A stretch of 40,750 nt of DNA, from assembly GCA_027016315.1 (NCBI GenBank), contig JALWAP010000053.1, positions 1 through 40,750 of the forward strand, written 5' to 3'. The notes under the pieces are model-generated. The model ran no database searches. It was not told the origin of the DNA and saw only the letters and a list, made by a program, of their open reading frames with translations. A program made the position numbers and the translations under genes. Shown piece after piece: positions 18,390 through 27,199 of the stretch (position 1 is the stretch's first letter; every line of letters starts with the position of its first letter). This stretch comes from Anaerolineae bacterium. Its GTDB lineage: Bacteria; Chloroflexota; Anaerolineae; S016-19.

Positions 18390-19444
18390 TCTACGGCTCG
18401 TTGGGCACCCTCTCCGGCGGCTACCTGTACGACCGGAAGCTGGTGGAGCGGTTGCGTTTCCGCGGGCATAGGGTGACGGTTGTGTCACTTCCGTGGCACA
18501 GTTACGCCCACCACCTGCTGGACAATTTCAACCCGTCGCTCCGGCGCAGGCTCCTGACAGCGGAAGTCGACCTCTGGCTCCAGGACGAGCTCAACCACCC
18601 GTCTTTCTTTCTCCTGAACGCCCGGCTGCGGGGCAAGATTCCGCCCGTGATCTCCATCGTCCACCACCTGCGCATCAGCGAGAGGCATTCCCGCCCTGCG
18701 AGCATGCTCTACCGCGCCGTGGAGCGCCGATACCTGGCGAGCGTGGACGGTTTCGTGTTCAACAGCCGCACCACCCGCAGCGTGGTGGAGTCGGTGCTGG
18801 GGCGGAAGACCACGGGCGTGGTGGCCTACCCCGGCGGCGACCGGTTCTCGCCGGATGTGACGTCGGAGGATGTGCGCGCCAGAGCAATGGAGCAGGGCCC
18901 GCTGCGTGTCCTGTTCGTGGGAAACCTGATTCCACGCAAGGGGCTGCACCTGCTCCTGGCGGCAATGCGGACGCTGCCGCCGGGCACCGTGACGCTGGAC
19001 ATGGTGGGCGGCGCTGGTTTCAACCGCCGGTACGCCCGGCGGATGCACGAGATGGCCTCGTCCCTGGACGGTGCGGTGCGGTTCCACGGGCAACTGGACG
19101 ACGAGGCGCTGGCGGCGCTGCTCCGTCGTTCTCATCTGCTGGCCGTGCCGTCGCAGTACGAGGGATTCGGCATCGTGTACCTGGAGGCGATGGGGTTTGG
19201 GCTGCCAGTGGTGGCCGGAACCGGTGGCGCGGCGAGGGAGTTCGTGGAAGAGGGGGTCAACGGATTCCTGGTGCCCCCGGACGGCGCGGCGGCGCTGGCG
19301 GAGCACCTGCTGGCGCTGCATTGGGATCGTGAGCGGCTGGCGGCCATGGGGCGGGCAGCGCTGGAGCGCTACGCCCGCCATCCCACATGGGCAGAGAGCA
19401 TGGATCGCGCGGTTGCGTTTCTGGACGAGCAGCTTACCTACTGA
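18371..19444 (+). CDS. GT4-family glycosyltransferase (group 1)
   Basis: 357 residues with a GT-B fold. The N-terminal half begins MHVGLVIYGSLGTLSGGYLYD with a Gly-rich acceptor loop. The C-terminal half has LRVLFVGNLIPRKGLHLLL, the E-x7-E-type motif in PSQYEGFGIVYLEAMGFG, and GGAAREFVEEGVNGFLVPP for the nucleotide-sugar site. It is a cytoplasmic, retaining sugar transferase of unknown donor and acceptor. Being the last gene of the lipid/pterin cluster suggests that the pathway product is glycosylated. No strong ribosome binding site is seen before the ATG (GGAGC about 8 nt upstream). Confidence 0.9.
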   Translation: MHVGLVIYGSLGTLSGGYLYDRKLVERLRFRGHRVTVVSLPWHSYAHHLLDNFNPSLRRRLLTAEVDLWLQDELNHPSFFLLNARLRGKIPPVISIVHHLRISERHSRPASMLYRAVERRYLASVDGFVFNSRTTRSVVESVLGRKTTGVVAYPGGDRFSPDVTSEDVRARAMEQGPLRVLFVGNLIPRKGLHLLLAAMRTLPPGTVTLDMVGGAGFNRRYARRMHEMASSLDGAVRFHGQLDDEALAALLRRSHLLAVPSQYEGFGIVYLEAMGFGLPVVAGTGGAAREFVEEGVNGFLVPPDGAAALAEHLLALHWDRERLAAMGRAALERYARHPTWAESMDRAVAFLDEQLTY

Positions 19445-19614
19445 TTTATGTTATTGCTTTATGTTCCCTAGTTTCAAAATCGGATCTCAAAGTCTATCCC
19501 TATCCCGGAAAACCTGAAGCAAACTGCGCCGCCCGAATTGTCCGTCCCGATGATTGCTTGCTCTTCTTGCCCGTGGCGATGGAGCATGGTAAACTTGCCT
19601 ACCAGGAGGTTCTC

Positions 19615-21201
19615 GTGTCGTCGCAATCTCTCTACCGTCGCTGGAGACCACAGGACTTTTCGGAAGTGGTCGGGCAGGAGCATGTATCCCGCACGCTGCA
19701 AAACGCACTGCGTGAGGGCAGGATTTCACATGCCTATCTTTTCGCTGGGCCGAGGGGCACTGGCAAGACCAGCATGGCTCGAATCCTGGCGAAGGCCGTC
19801 AATTGCCTCAACGACAACGTGAACCTGAGGCCGGACAACACATGCCCGGTGTGCGTGGCCATCAACGAAGGACGCTCCATCGACCTCATCGAGATCGACG
19901 CCGCCTCCAACACCAGCGTGGACGACGTAAGAGACCTCAGGGACAAAGTGGCGTTCAGACCCAGCGAGTCCCGCTACAAAGTGTATATCATCGACGAAGT
20001 GCACATGCTCTCCAATGCGGCGTTCAACGCCCTGCTCAAGACATTGGAAGAGCCTCCAGAGCACGTGATTTTCGTGCTCGCCACCACGGAGCCACACAAG
20101 ATTCCGGCAACGATACTGTCGCGATGCCAGCGCTTCGACTTCCGACCGCTATCCGTGGCTGAAATCGAAGGCAGGCTCGCCTTCATAGCCGAGCGCGAGG
20201 GAGTAGAAGCGGAGAAATCGGCACTCACGCTCATTGCCAGAAACGCGCGCGGCAGCATGAGAGACGCCATAACCATGCTGGATCAGGCCATCGCGTTCGG
20301 CGAAAGCAAACTCACCCGTGAGCAAATTCTCGACATGCTGGGCGCAGTCGACGAATCGAAAATAGTGGTGATAGTAGACGCTATGCTCGATGGAGACAGG
20401 CGAAGAGGCCTCGAACTGCTGCACTCGGTGGCGGAACGTGGGATCGACCCTCAGCAGTTAGCTGGTCAGATCGTCGACTTCCTGAGAGACCTGATGCTTC
20501 TGAAAGCAGGCGGCAGCTCGCTGCTCAGTAGATCCAAGTCGGAGATTCAAGAGATGGAACCCCTGGCGGAAAAAGCGAACCTCCGATCGATCATTTCGTC
20601 GATTCGGAATTTCGAGGAAGCTTTCAAATCCAAAGCGGCGCTTGGCCATCCGGACTTACCATTGGAGATCGCATTCCTATCCTCGACGCCATCAGCCCAG
20701 CCCACCACCGCTTTGTCAAAGCCGTTGAAACCCACTGAAGAACCAGATAGGCAACCCCGCCTCGAGTCCAAATCGGGACCTGCCGGATCCAAAGTAACAC
20801 CCTCAGCACCAATTTCTGAAACAAACGTCAAACAACGAATTCTTACGGAGCTCAAGAAAAGGGACATCATGCTGCAAGCGATAATGCGGTCTGGAAAAGT
20901 GCTTAAATCCACCGACGGAGAATTCGTCGTGGGCTTTAAATCCAGGTTCCACAAGCAGAAAATGGAGACAGAAAAAGCCAGGAGCGCGATGGCAGAAGTC
21001 CTGAAGAGTATATTCGGCAAGAAAACTAAGTTCGAAGTCATTCTGCTTACAGGGAACGAGCCACCGGCAAACCTCCAGGTGGACTTTTCTCATAGCAATA
21101 AAATGCCTTCCGATCCGGTAGTGAGTTACCTGATTGAAAAACACGGCGGCGCGCTCTCCAGAGCACAAGGCAATCCGACGGAGGATGAAAATGAAGATTA
21201 G
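19615..21201 (+). CDS. dnaX: DNA polymerase III subunit gamma/tau
   Basis: Clamp-loader ATPase of the replisome. About 528 residues from GTG 19615, which has AGGAGG 5 nt upstream. The 76-residue extension in the ORF track runs into the previous gene. Domains: AAA+ I-II with Walker A GPRGTGKTS, Walker B DEVHML, LLKTLEEPP and sensor SRCQRFDFRP. Then the collar domain and a low-complexity linker (about residues 365-405, with PTEEPDRQPR). A C-terminal tau-like domain includes VLKSTDGEFVVGFKS. The zinc module shows only three of the usual four cysteines (NC ... TCPVC). It overlaps the downstream subtilase gene, an unusual partner. Confidence 0.95.
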   Translation: MSSQSLYRRWRPQDFSEVVGQEHVSRTLQNALREGRISHAYLFAGPRGTGKTSMARILAKAVNCLNDNVNLRPDNTCPVCVAINEGRSIDLIEIDAASNTSVDDVRDLRDKVAFRPSESRYKVYIIDEVHMLSNAAFNALLKTLEEPPEHVIFVLATTEPHKIPATILSRCQRFDFRPLSVAEIEGRLAFIAEREGVEAEKSALTLIARNARGSMRDAITMLDQAIAFGESKLTREQILDMLGAVDESKIVVIVDAMLDGDRRRGLELLHSVAERGIDPQQLAGQIVDFLRDLMLLKAGGSSLLSRSKSEIQEMEPLAEKANLRSIISSIRNFEEAFKSKAALGHPDLPLEIAFLSSTPSAQPTTALSKPLKPTEEPDRQPRLESKSGPAGSKVTPSAPISETNVKQRILTELKKRDIMLQAIMRSGKVLKSTDGEFVVGFKSRFHKQKMETEKARSAMAEVLKSIFGKKTKFEVILLTGNEPPANLQVDFSHSNKMPSDPVVSYLIEKHGGALSRAQGNPTEDENED

Positions 21202-22495
21202 CAGAATCTCTCCATTGCTACACGAAATCATGGCGAATATACCCGTGGGGCAGAAAATACCGCTGATCGTAGAGCTGGACATAGAGAAAATCACCACCGA
21301 GCGAAGAAGTCCTTTCATCCCAGGTGCGCGACCACTACGCCATTTCCCCTTCGTCGCCGCCGAGGTCACGCTAACAGAGATACAACAATTGGTGGAAGAT
21401 ACCACAATCCTGCACATTTGGCCCGACCTCCCAGTTTACGCGTTCCTGGACATCTCTGTGCCACTAATCCGAGCGCCAAGGGTTTGGGATATCGGCTATA
21501 CCGGGGATGGCGTAAAAGTCGGCGTCGTCGACAGCGGCATCGATCCACACCACCCTGACTTCAAAGGCAGGATTGCGGAAACATACAGCGCCATCGGCGA
21601 CGACGGGATCGACCGATTCGGACACGGGACACATGTAGCGGGGATAATCGCTGGCGATGGAAAGGCCAGCAGGGGTAAATACAAAGGCGTGGCACCAGGA
21701 GCAGTACTCTATTCGGCAAAAGTGCTCAAAGACGATGGATCTGGCAGGAGCAGTGACGTATTGTCCGGATTGGAGTGGCTCTACAGCCGCCATGTGCAGG
21801 TGATCAACATGTCGTTAGGGACTCCCGGGCCATGCGATGGCACCGATGCCGTATCGTACTTCTGCAACAAGCTGGTAGAAGAGCATGGCATAGTCATCGT
21901 GGCAGCGGCAGGAAACAACGGCCCCGCTGGCAAAACAATCGGCTCTCCTGGATGTGCGGAAAAAGTCATTACCGTCGGAGCAACCACAGACATGGACAAA
22001 ATCCCGGACTTTTCTTCCAGAGGGCCGACAGAGGATGGGAGAAAGAAGCCAGACGTGTGCTTCCCTGGAGCCAATATCACTTCAGCCCGGGCAGCAGGAT
22101 CTTCGCTTGGGGCGTTGCGCGGTGACCACTACATGGAGCTTTCAGGCACGAGCATGGCAGCCCCGCATGCGAGCGGGCTTGCTGCATTATTGCTGGAAGC
22201 TAACCCGAACCTCACCCCCAAGGAAGTGAAGGAGGCGATTATGTCGTCCGCCATTGATATCGGCGCTGACGTACTTGCGCAAGGAGCTGGCAGAGGGGAT
22301 GCATTTGAGGCATACAAAGTTTCAAAAATAGAAAAAGAGCCACTTTCTCCAACGCCCAAACGTCCGAAAACCCAAGAGCCGAAGCATCCCCACGTTCCAC
22401 CAGATACACCTCCTTCTCCAACTGAACCCAATCATCCGGGGAAAGGGTGCTTAGGCAGCATTTTCCCCTGGAAAAAGCTTTCCCACGGTACGTAA
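21191..22495 (+). CDS. S8 family subtilisin-like serine protease
   Basis: About 434 residues. The catalytic triad is clear: Asp in VGVVDSGIDPHHPDF, His in GHGTHVAGIIAG, Ser in LSGTSMAAPHASG; the oxyanion Asn is in AAAGNNGPAG. An N-terminal region of about 100 residues resembles an inhibitor-like prodomain. The C-terminal tail (about 395-434) is Pro-rich and ends with a CLGSIFPWKK segment. No signal peptide or membrane anchor is visible, so the protease may act inside the cell or use another export route. ATG 21191 has GGAGG 6 nt upstream and overlaps dnaX by 11 nt, indicating translational coupling. Confidence 0.9.
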   Translation: MKISRISPLLHEIMANIPVGQKIPLIVELDIEKITTERRSPFIPGARPLRHFPFVAAEVTLTEIQQLVEDTTILHIWPDLPVYAFLDISVPLIRAPRVWDIGYTGDGVKVGVVDSGIDPHHPDFKGRIAETYSAIGDDGIDRFGHGTHVAGIIAGDGKASRGKYKGVAPGAVLYSAKVLKDDGSGRSSDVLSGLEWLYSRHVQVINMSLGTPGPCDGTDAVSYFCNKLVEEHGIVIVAAAGNNGPAGKTIGSPGCAEKVITVGATTDMDKIPDFSSRGPTEDGRKKPDVCFPGANITSARAAGSSLGALRGDHYMELSGTSMAAPHASGLAALLLEANPNLTPKEVKEAIMSSAIDIGADVLAQGAGRGDAFEAYKVSKIEKEPLSPTPKRPKTQEPKHPHVPPDTPPSPTEPNHPGKGCLGSIFPWKKLSHGT

Positions 22496-22501
22496 AAATC
22501 G

Positions 22502-24859
22502 ATGGAACCGAAAGAATCTGACAGCACAATCACCACCTTGGCGCTCATCTTATTTTTATTTTTCATTGCCGTCTACATGACCACTTACGACGGCATTTTC
22601 CATGTGTTCGATGAGGAATATTATGGCCTAAGAGCTCAGGCTTTCGTCCATCGCCCCACAATACGGTTCTTTTCGGCATCTACACACGGACTTTTGCACA
22701 ATATAGCAGCCATCCACAGGATGCCCTTCATCATCACACTGTCTGCCTTTTACAAAGCTGCGCAAGCGTTACCTGCAATTGGGGCCGTACAGTCAATGTA
22801 CGCTGTAAATATCTTCGCGGGAGCAGCGGCTGTAGTCTTTATCTTCCTTGCCGGTATAGAGCTTGGATACAGCGATAAAGCATCACTGGCTGTCGCGCTT
22901 ATCTACGGCTTATGTACTCCGGCATGGGTATACTCAAAAACTCTCCTTAGAGAACCTTTTGTAGGAATGCTGCTAATTGGAGGAATTTATTTTCTCTTTA
23001 AAACCAAGAAACAAAATTCTTCCTTTTTTGCGATAATAAGCATAATTTTTTTTCTAATAGCAATTAGTACTAGAATATCGACAGCGGCCGTACTGCCTTT
23101 TGTAGGGCTCTATCTGTTAGTAATGTTTGTAACAATGGTCAAAAAAACATTACCTACATCTAGAAACATAGCCGATAACAAAGCAACATTGGCACTGAAA
23201 CTCACAATAGAGGGAATGGTAGCAGTTTTTTTATTATTTTTGATCGCGAGAAGTTACTCATTAACTTACCAAATTGAAAAAGCTTACATGAGATATCTCA
23301 AATCTTACTACTTTTTTTTACATTTCAGCAGAACGGAGATAAAAACCTTGGAAGGGCTATTAATCTCTCCCGGTCGTGGATTGTTCGTATATACTCCTCC
23401 CGCGCTACTTGCTTTGCTAGGTACTTATTATTTTACAAAAAAGCATCCCGTAGAATCCACCGTTCTATTTCTTCCTACTTTAGGCTATTTTGTTGCAGTA
23501 GCCCATTATCCGATTTGGTGGGGGGGATGGAGCTGGATGTCAAGATTTATAGTTCCATTTCTTCCTTTTCTCGTGATGCCCATACTTCCCATAGCGGAAA
23601 AAGCCTTAACTTCAAAGAAAACTCCCTGGTACTTTCTGCTACTGATTCTTTCTTTTTTAGGACTGCTTATTCAGATACTGGGAGTAACTGTAGGCATAGG
23701 ATACTTGTCAATGAATTCGCCTGAGGATCCCTCAGGAGCTTTTAGCTGGAAGTTCGCTCCATTTGTCTGGCAATTCCTTCAACATGATTTCCATCACATG
23801 AGTATGAACTTGGCGATTTTTCACATCGCGCATATTGAGATGCGAGTGATCATATTGATTGCATATGCGGTATCAACTCTGTTGCTACTTTCGTTGCTAC
23901 GTAAGGCTCTAAGAAAGCAGAGGCTCACCTCTATGCGTTTCACGATTATTGCGCTGACACTCTCGCTTTTATCGCTGATAATGATGAGCCTTGCTGTATT
24001 CTACAAATACGATGACAGGTATAAAGCTGTGAATGGATATCTGAACGCAATAACATACATCAAACATCAGGCTGTCCATAATGAAGACGCTTTAGTCGTC
24101 GATTGTTACTTACAAGACGAGCTCTACACCTCGGCCAGAGTGATGAACTTTTGTAAGGGCGACTGCCCGCCCCACCAAGTCATCACCAGGGAGGTGTGGG
24201 AGAAGTGGAACGACGACCAACGCTCAAAGCAGCTGAACAAAACTCTTTTGAATAAGGCAAGAGCATGGCTCATCCCCACTGATCTACCCCCCGGCTCTCC
24301 ACAGAGCCAGGTCGAACAGTGGATGGATCAGCACTACTTCAAGCAATCCTGCAAATGGACCGGTAAAACTATTCGGGTCTGCCTATACTATCTTCCACCA
24401 AAAGCAAAAAAGGCCGAGGTCGTCGCCAGCAATGCCACTTTCGGGGACAGAATCCGACTCCTGAAGGCTTCTTTAATCACCTCCAATAATGGCTCCGGCT
24501 CCTTGCACTCACCAGGAGATCCGTTGCTCATCTCATTTTACTGGCAAGCACTAAAACCGATGCACAAAAACTACAAAGTTACTCTGCAAATGCTGGATTC
24601 CAAAGGAAAACTCAGAGCACAGCTCGATAGAGAAATTGGTGATGGTTTCTGGCCAACTTCCTCTTGGACCGACGAAAAGACTATTCACCAGGAAAACTAT
24701 GCGTTCGTGATCCCAACAAACCTGCCTCCAGGAAACTACACTCTGTATCTCGGAGTGTATGATCCAGATGATGGAAAACGTCTGACGCCGATGACTTCAT
24801 TACAGACAACGGCAGACATGATCAAGCTCATGGATATTAAAGTAGGGAACGCAAAGTGA
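22502..24859 (+). CDS. Multi-spanning GT-C-like membrane protein, paralogue 1
   Basis: 785 residues. About eleven or twelve hydrophobic segments occupy the first 500, followed by a soluble C-terminal part (about 510-785). After the first helix an acidic motif (VFDEEYYG) sits where GT-C glycosyltransferases (ArnT/PMT-like) keep their catalytic Asp/Glu. WWGGWSWMSRF is a further GT-C-like loop motif. The C-terminal part has an NFCKGDCPPHQV motif and a beta-rich domain (QMLDSKGKLRAQ ... PPGNYTLYLGVYDPDDGKR) shared with the next gene. The likely role is sugar transfer from a lipid-phosphate donor outside the membrane; donor and acceptor are unknown. The middle of the gene is far more AT-rich than its neighbours. 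It ends in GTGA shared with paralogue 2. Confidence 0.7.
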   Translation: MEPKESDSTITTLALILFLFFIAVYMTTYDGIFHVFDEEYYGLRAQAFVHRPTIRFFSASTHGLLHNIAAIHRMPFIITLSAFYKAAQALPAIGAVQSMYAVNIFAGAAAVVFIFLAGIELGYSDKASLAVALIYGLCTPAWVYSKTLLREPFVGMLLIGGIYFLFKTKKQNSSFFAIISIIFFLIAISTRISTAAVLPFVGLYLLVMFVTMVKKTLPTSRNIADNKATLALKLTIEGMVAVFLLFLIARSYSLTYQIEKAYMRYLKSYYFFLHFSRTEIKTLEGLLISPGRGLFVYTPPALLALLGTYYFTKKHPVESTVLFLPTLGYFVAVAHYPIWWGGWSWMSRFIVPFLPFLVMPILPIAEKALTSKKTPWYFLLLILSFLGLLIQILGVTVGIGYLSMNSPEDPSGAFSWKFAPFVWQFLQHDFHHMSMNLAIFHIAHIEMRVIILIAYAVSTLLLLSLLRKALRKQRLTSMRFTIIALTLSLLSLIMMSLAVFYKYDDRYKAVNGYLNAITYIKHQAVHNEDALVVDCYLQDELYTSARVMNFCKGDCPPHQVITREVWEKWNDDQRSKQLNKTLLNKARAWLIPTDLPPGSPQSQVEQWMDQHYFKQSCKWTGKTIRVCLYYLPPKAKKAEVVASNATFGDRIRLLKASLITSNNGSGSLHSPGDPLLISFYWQALKPMHKNYKVTLQMLDSKGKLRAQLDREIGDGFWPTSSWTDEKTIHQENYAFVIPTNLPPGNYTLYLGVYDPDDGKRLTPMTSLQTTADMIKLMDIKVGNAK
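22950..24100. other. AT-rich segment inside paralogue 1
   Basis: Within an otherwise GC-rich window this stretch has long A/T runs (for example near 23040-23060 and 23310-23320) and A/T-ending codons. GC content is visibly much lower than in the flanking dnaX, subtilase and paralogue 2 genes; the exact value was not computed. The reading frame stays open across it. Confidence 0.75.
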
Positions 24860-27036
24860 AAAAGGCACACGTCATCACCCCGATCGCTGCCACGTTGTTC
24901 CTGCTTTCACTGTATCTGCTGACATTTAAAGGCACGTCGCATTCCACCGACGAGTGGCTATTCATACAACAAATGGGCAAGGTGCTGGTGGAGGGATTCA
25001 GTCGGCCCGCGAGGTTTTACGTCTCCTACTATGCGCTTTTGTTACCATTCCTGTCACTGAGCAGGATAGTGCCGCACATCGGAAGCTACCAGGTTCTAAC
25101 CGTCTGGAATGTGCTTTCCACCGCTACAAACGGACTGCTCGTCTACCTGATTTTGGAAGAACTCGGATACAGCCGCTTGGTAAGCCTAGCCGTAGGCATG
25201 ACTTACGGGGTAGGAACACAAGCATGGCCCTACAGCAACTACTTGCTACGTGAGCCTACCGGTGCCATGTGGGCATTGATAGCCGCACTGTTTGCAATCC
25301 GCTTGCGCAGGTCGAACTTCGGGAAAAATCTAGCTGCCAGTCTAACACTCCTGGCCTTGGGCGTACTCACCAAAAAAGCCCTGACTGTTTTGGTACCTTT
25401 CTACCTCGCCTACCTGGCGATCAAGGCATACAAAACCAACTCCATGTACAAGATTCGGAAAAGCAAAACGACCACCTGGATGCTATCGGCCATCTCGATT
25501 TTCAGCATATCGATTTTGGTTTACGTGCTTCACAGGTACTACTACCTCCCGATCCCGCACAAGCTATCGGATCTGCTTCCGAACTGGAAAACCGGGATAG
25601 CAATGTTTGTCAGCCCAGGATGGGGACTTCTCCTTTTCTCGCCCGTGCTGGCCTTGATCTTCATCGGAATCCCAGGGTTCGTCAAGAAGAATCCACTGGA
25701 CGGTACATTCTTACTTTCCCTTCCATGGCTGTATTTCATCGGTATGAGCCACCATCCACTCTGGTGGGGCACGTGGAACTGGGGGCCAAGGCAAGTAAAC
25801 CCTGTCCTGCCACTTTTCATCTTGCCACTCGCCGAGGTCTATGTGCTTGCTGGGAGAAAGCCGTGGCTCAAAGCCGTAATAGCTGCATTGTTCACCGCAG
25901 GTGCAGCCCTTGCCGCAATGCAAGCGCTCGTCTCTTACCCATTCTACCAGGAAGCCTTCAAGAAAGGCCTAACTCCGCAAAGATTCATGTGGACCTGGAA
26001 GGCCTCCCCCGCACTCAACCAGTGGCGATTCGTCAAACTTTCCAACCTGGAGGTCGCCTGGGGATACAAAGGCAGCATCAAATGGGGACTCTTGTCGCTC
26101 GACCTGATTACATTGTGTGCCGCCGGATGGCTTCTACGGAAAGCCGTGAAGGGCACCATCGGTTCGCGAAAATCCGCCCCGGTGATCCTCGCATTGACAG
26201 CCGCCCTGCTTCTGGAAGTCGGGATGACCCTTGTTGCATCCTACCGAAGCCCGGCTTACGGAGGAAACATTGGATTTCCAGAAGCTGCGGAAACGCTTCA
26301 CAGAGGCTGGCAAGAAGGCGACGCCCTCGTCATCTACATGTGGGGGGACCCACCGGAAGCCTACATCCCGAAAGTGGCGATGCTCAACTACTGCAAGGGA
26401 AGCTGTCTAAACCAGATCTCGGTGATCAAAGAGCAGTTCATAGACGGACATCCCTCGTGGGAGAAAAATCTGTGGAGACACCTGAGCCAATCGGATAGAG
26501 CGTGGCTAATCGAGCAAAAAATCAAAGAGGACGCCCCAGAGAGGCCTGTCGAGTTTGCCCTCGCAAGGAAAATGTATTTCGTAAGCTCTCGGTGGACAGG
26601 CCCAGAAGTCCGGCTGCTGCTCTTTGACAAAGGAGACCATGCTTCCACCGTCGCACAACAGCGCGCTCAAACGAGGTACCCCCACGAAGACTTAGTCTCC
26701 TACTCGGTCTCCCAGGGACAGAAAGGGGCTTACGTCGACCTCGAGTTCCGCATGAACGACCCATCCGCATGGTCTCACAAGATCTCTGTCCAACTGCTCG
26801 ACGCTGACTGGAAACTCAGAGCACAAAAGGACCTTCCGTTGCGAGCCTTCGTGCCCCCTACCCTTCAAAAGCCTGGCGCCTCCATCAAGATCAAGCTCGC
26901 CGAGTATTTCCCTGAAAGGCTCCGCCCGGGCGACTACAAACTCATCCTGGTAGTATACGACCCATCCACAGGCAAGAGGTTCAAGAATCAAAACGGGAAA
27001 GACTTCCTCACTTTAGCCCACGTTCACCTTCCGTAG
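24856..27036 (+). CDS. Multi-spanning GT-C-like membrane protein, paralogue 2
   Basis: 726 residues from GTG 24856, whose GTGA overlaps the stop of paralogue 1. It has the same plan: a first helix, an acidic loop motif (HSTDEWLFIQQMG), and about eleven hydrophobic segments to residue 460. LWWGTWNWGPRQVNP corresponds to the WWGGWSW loop of paralogue 1. A soluble C-terminal part carries NYCKGSCLNQISVIKEQF and a beta-rich domain (VQLLDADWKLRAQ ... PGDYKLILVVYDPSTGKRF). The gene has normal GC content. The pair looks like a tandem duplication that diverged strongly. An extracytoplasmic glycosyltransferase role is inferred from topology and the acidic motif only. Confidence 0.7.
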   Translation: MKKAHVITPIAATLFLLSLYLLTFKGTSHSTDEWLFIQQMGKVLVEGFSRPARFYVSYYALLLPFLSLSRIVPHIGSYQVLTVWNVLSTATNGLLVYLILEELGYSRLVSLAVGMTYGVGTQAWPYSNYLLREPTGAMWALIAALFAIRLRRSNFGKNLAASLTLLALGVLTKKALTVLVPFYLAYLAIKAYKTNSMYKIRKSKTTTWMLSAISIFSISILVYVLHRYYYLPIPHKLSDLLPNWKTGIAMFVSPGWGLLLFSPVLALIFIGIPGFVKKNPLDGTFLLSLPWLYFIGMSHHPLWWGTWNWGPRQVNPVLPLFILPLAEVYVLAGRKPWLKAVIAALFTAGAALAAMQALVSYPFYQEAFKKGLTPQRFMWTWKASPALNQWRFVKLSNLEVAWGYKGSIKWGLLSLDLITLCAAGWLLRKAVKGTIGSRKSAPVILALTAALLLEVGMTLVASYRSPAYGGNIGFPEAAETLHRGWQEGDALVIYMWGDPPEAYIPKVAMLNYCKGSCLNQISVIKEQFIDGHPSWEKNLWRHLSQSDRAWLIEQKIKEDAPERPVEFALARKMYFVSSRWTGPEVRLLLFDKGDHASTVAQQRAQTRYPHEDLVSYSVSQGQKGAYVDLEFRMNDPSAWSHKISVQLLDADWKLRAQKDLPLRAFVPPTLQKPGASIKIKLAEYFPERLRPGDYKLILVVYDPSTGKRFKNQNGKDFLTLAHVHLP

Positions 27037-27078
27037 GGTATTCCTTCGTTCCATATTGAACAAACCTTTCTGGAAGAT

Positions 27079-27107
27079 TTGCTTAGCTAACGCAAAGAAG
27101 GTATCAT
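27079..27107 (+). promoter_or_regulatory. Promoter for maeB
   Basis: TTGCTT (27079-27084), a 17-bp spacer and TATCAT (27102-27107) predict a transcript start near 27114 and a leader of about 85 nt. The leader contains a CCCGA aagtt TCGGG hairpin near 27149-27163. Confidence 0.5.
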
Positions 27108-27199
27108 CAATTTTGGAGAGAAACGGCTATCGTCTCCCTTCCAAGCCCGAAAGTTTCGGGAGTGCTTACCACTCGTAGAAAGGGAAGCAGGAGGAACAA

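Noticed and set aside
19567-19595. Promoter TTGCCC-N17-TAAACT before dnaX
   Set aside because: Its predicted start would fall at the ribosome binding site, leaving almost no leader; the -35 match is poor.
20840-20960. Programmed frameshift site in dnaX (tau/gamma)
   Set aside because: Short A-runs such as AAGAAAAGG occur, but no clear slippery heptamer with a downstream stem and early stop was visible.
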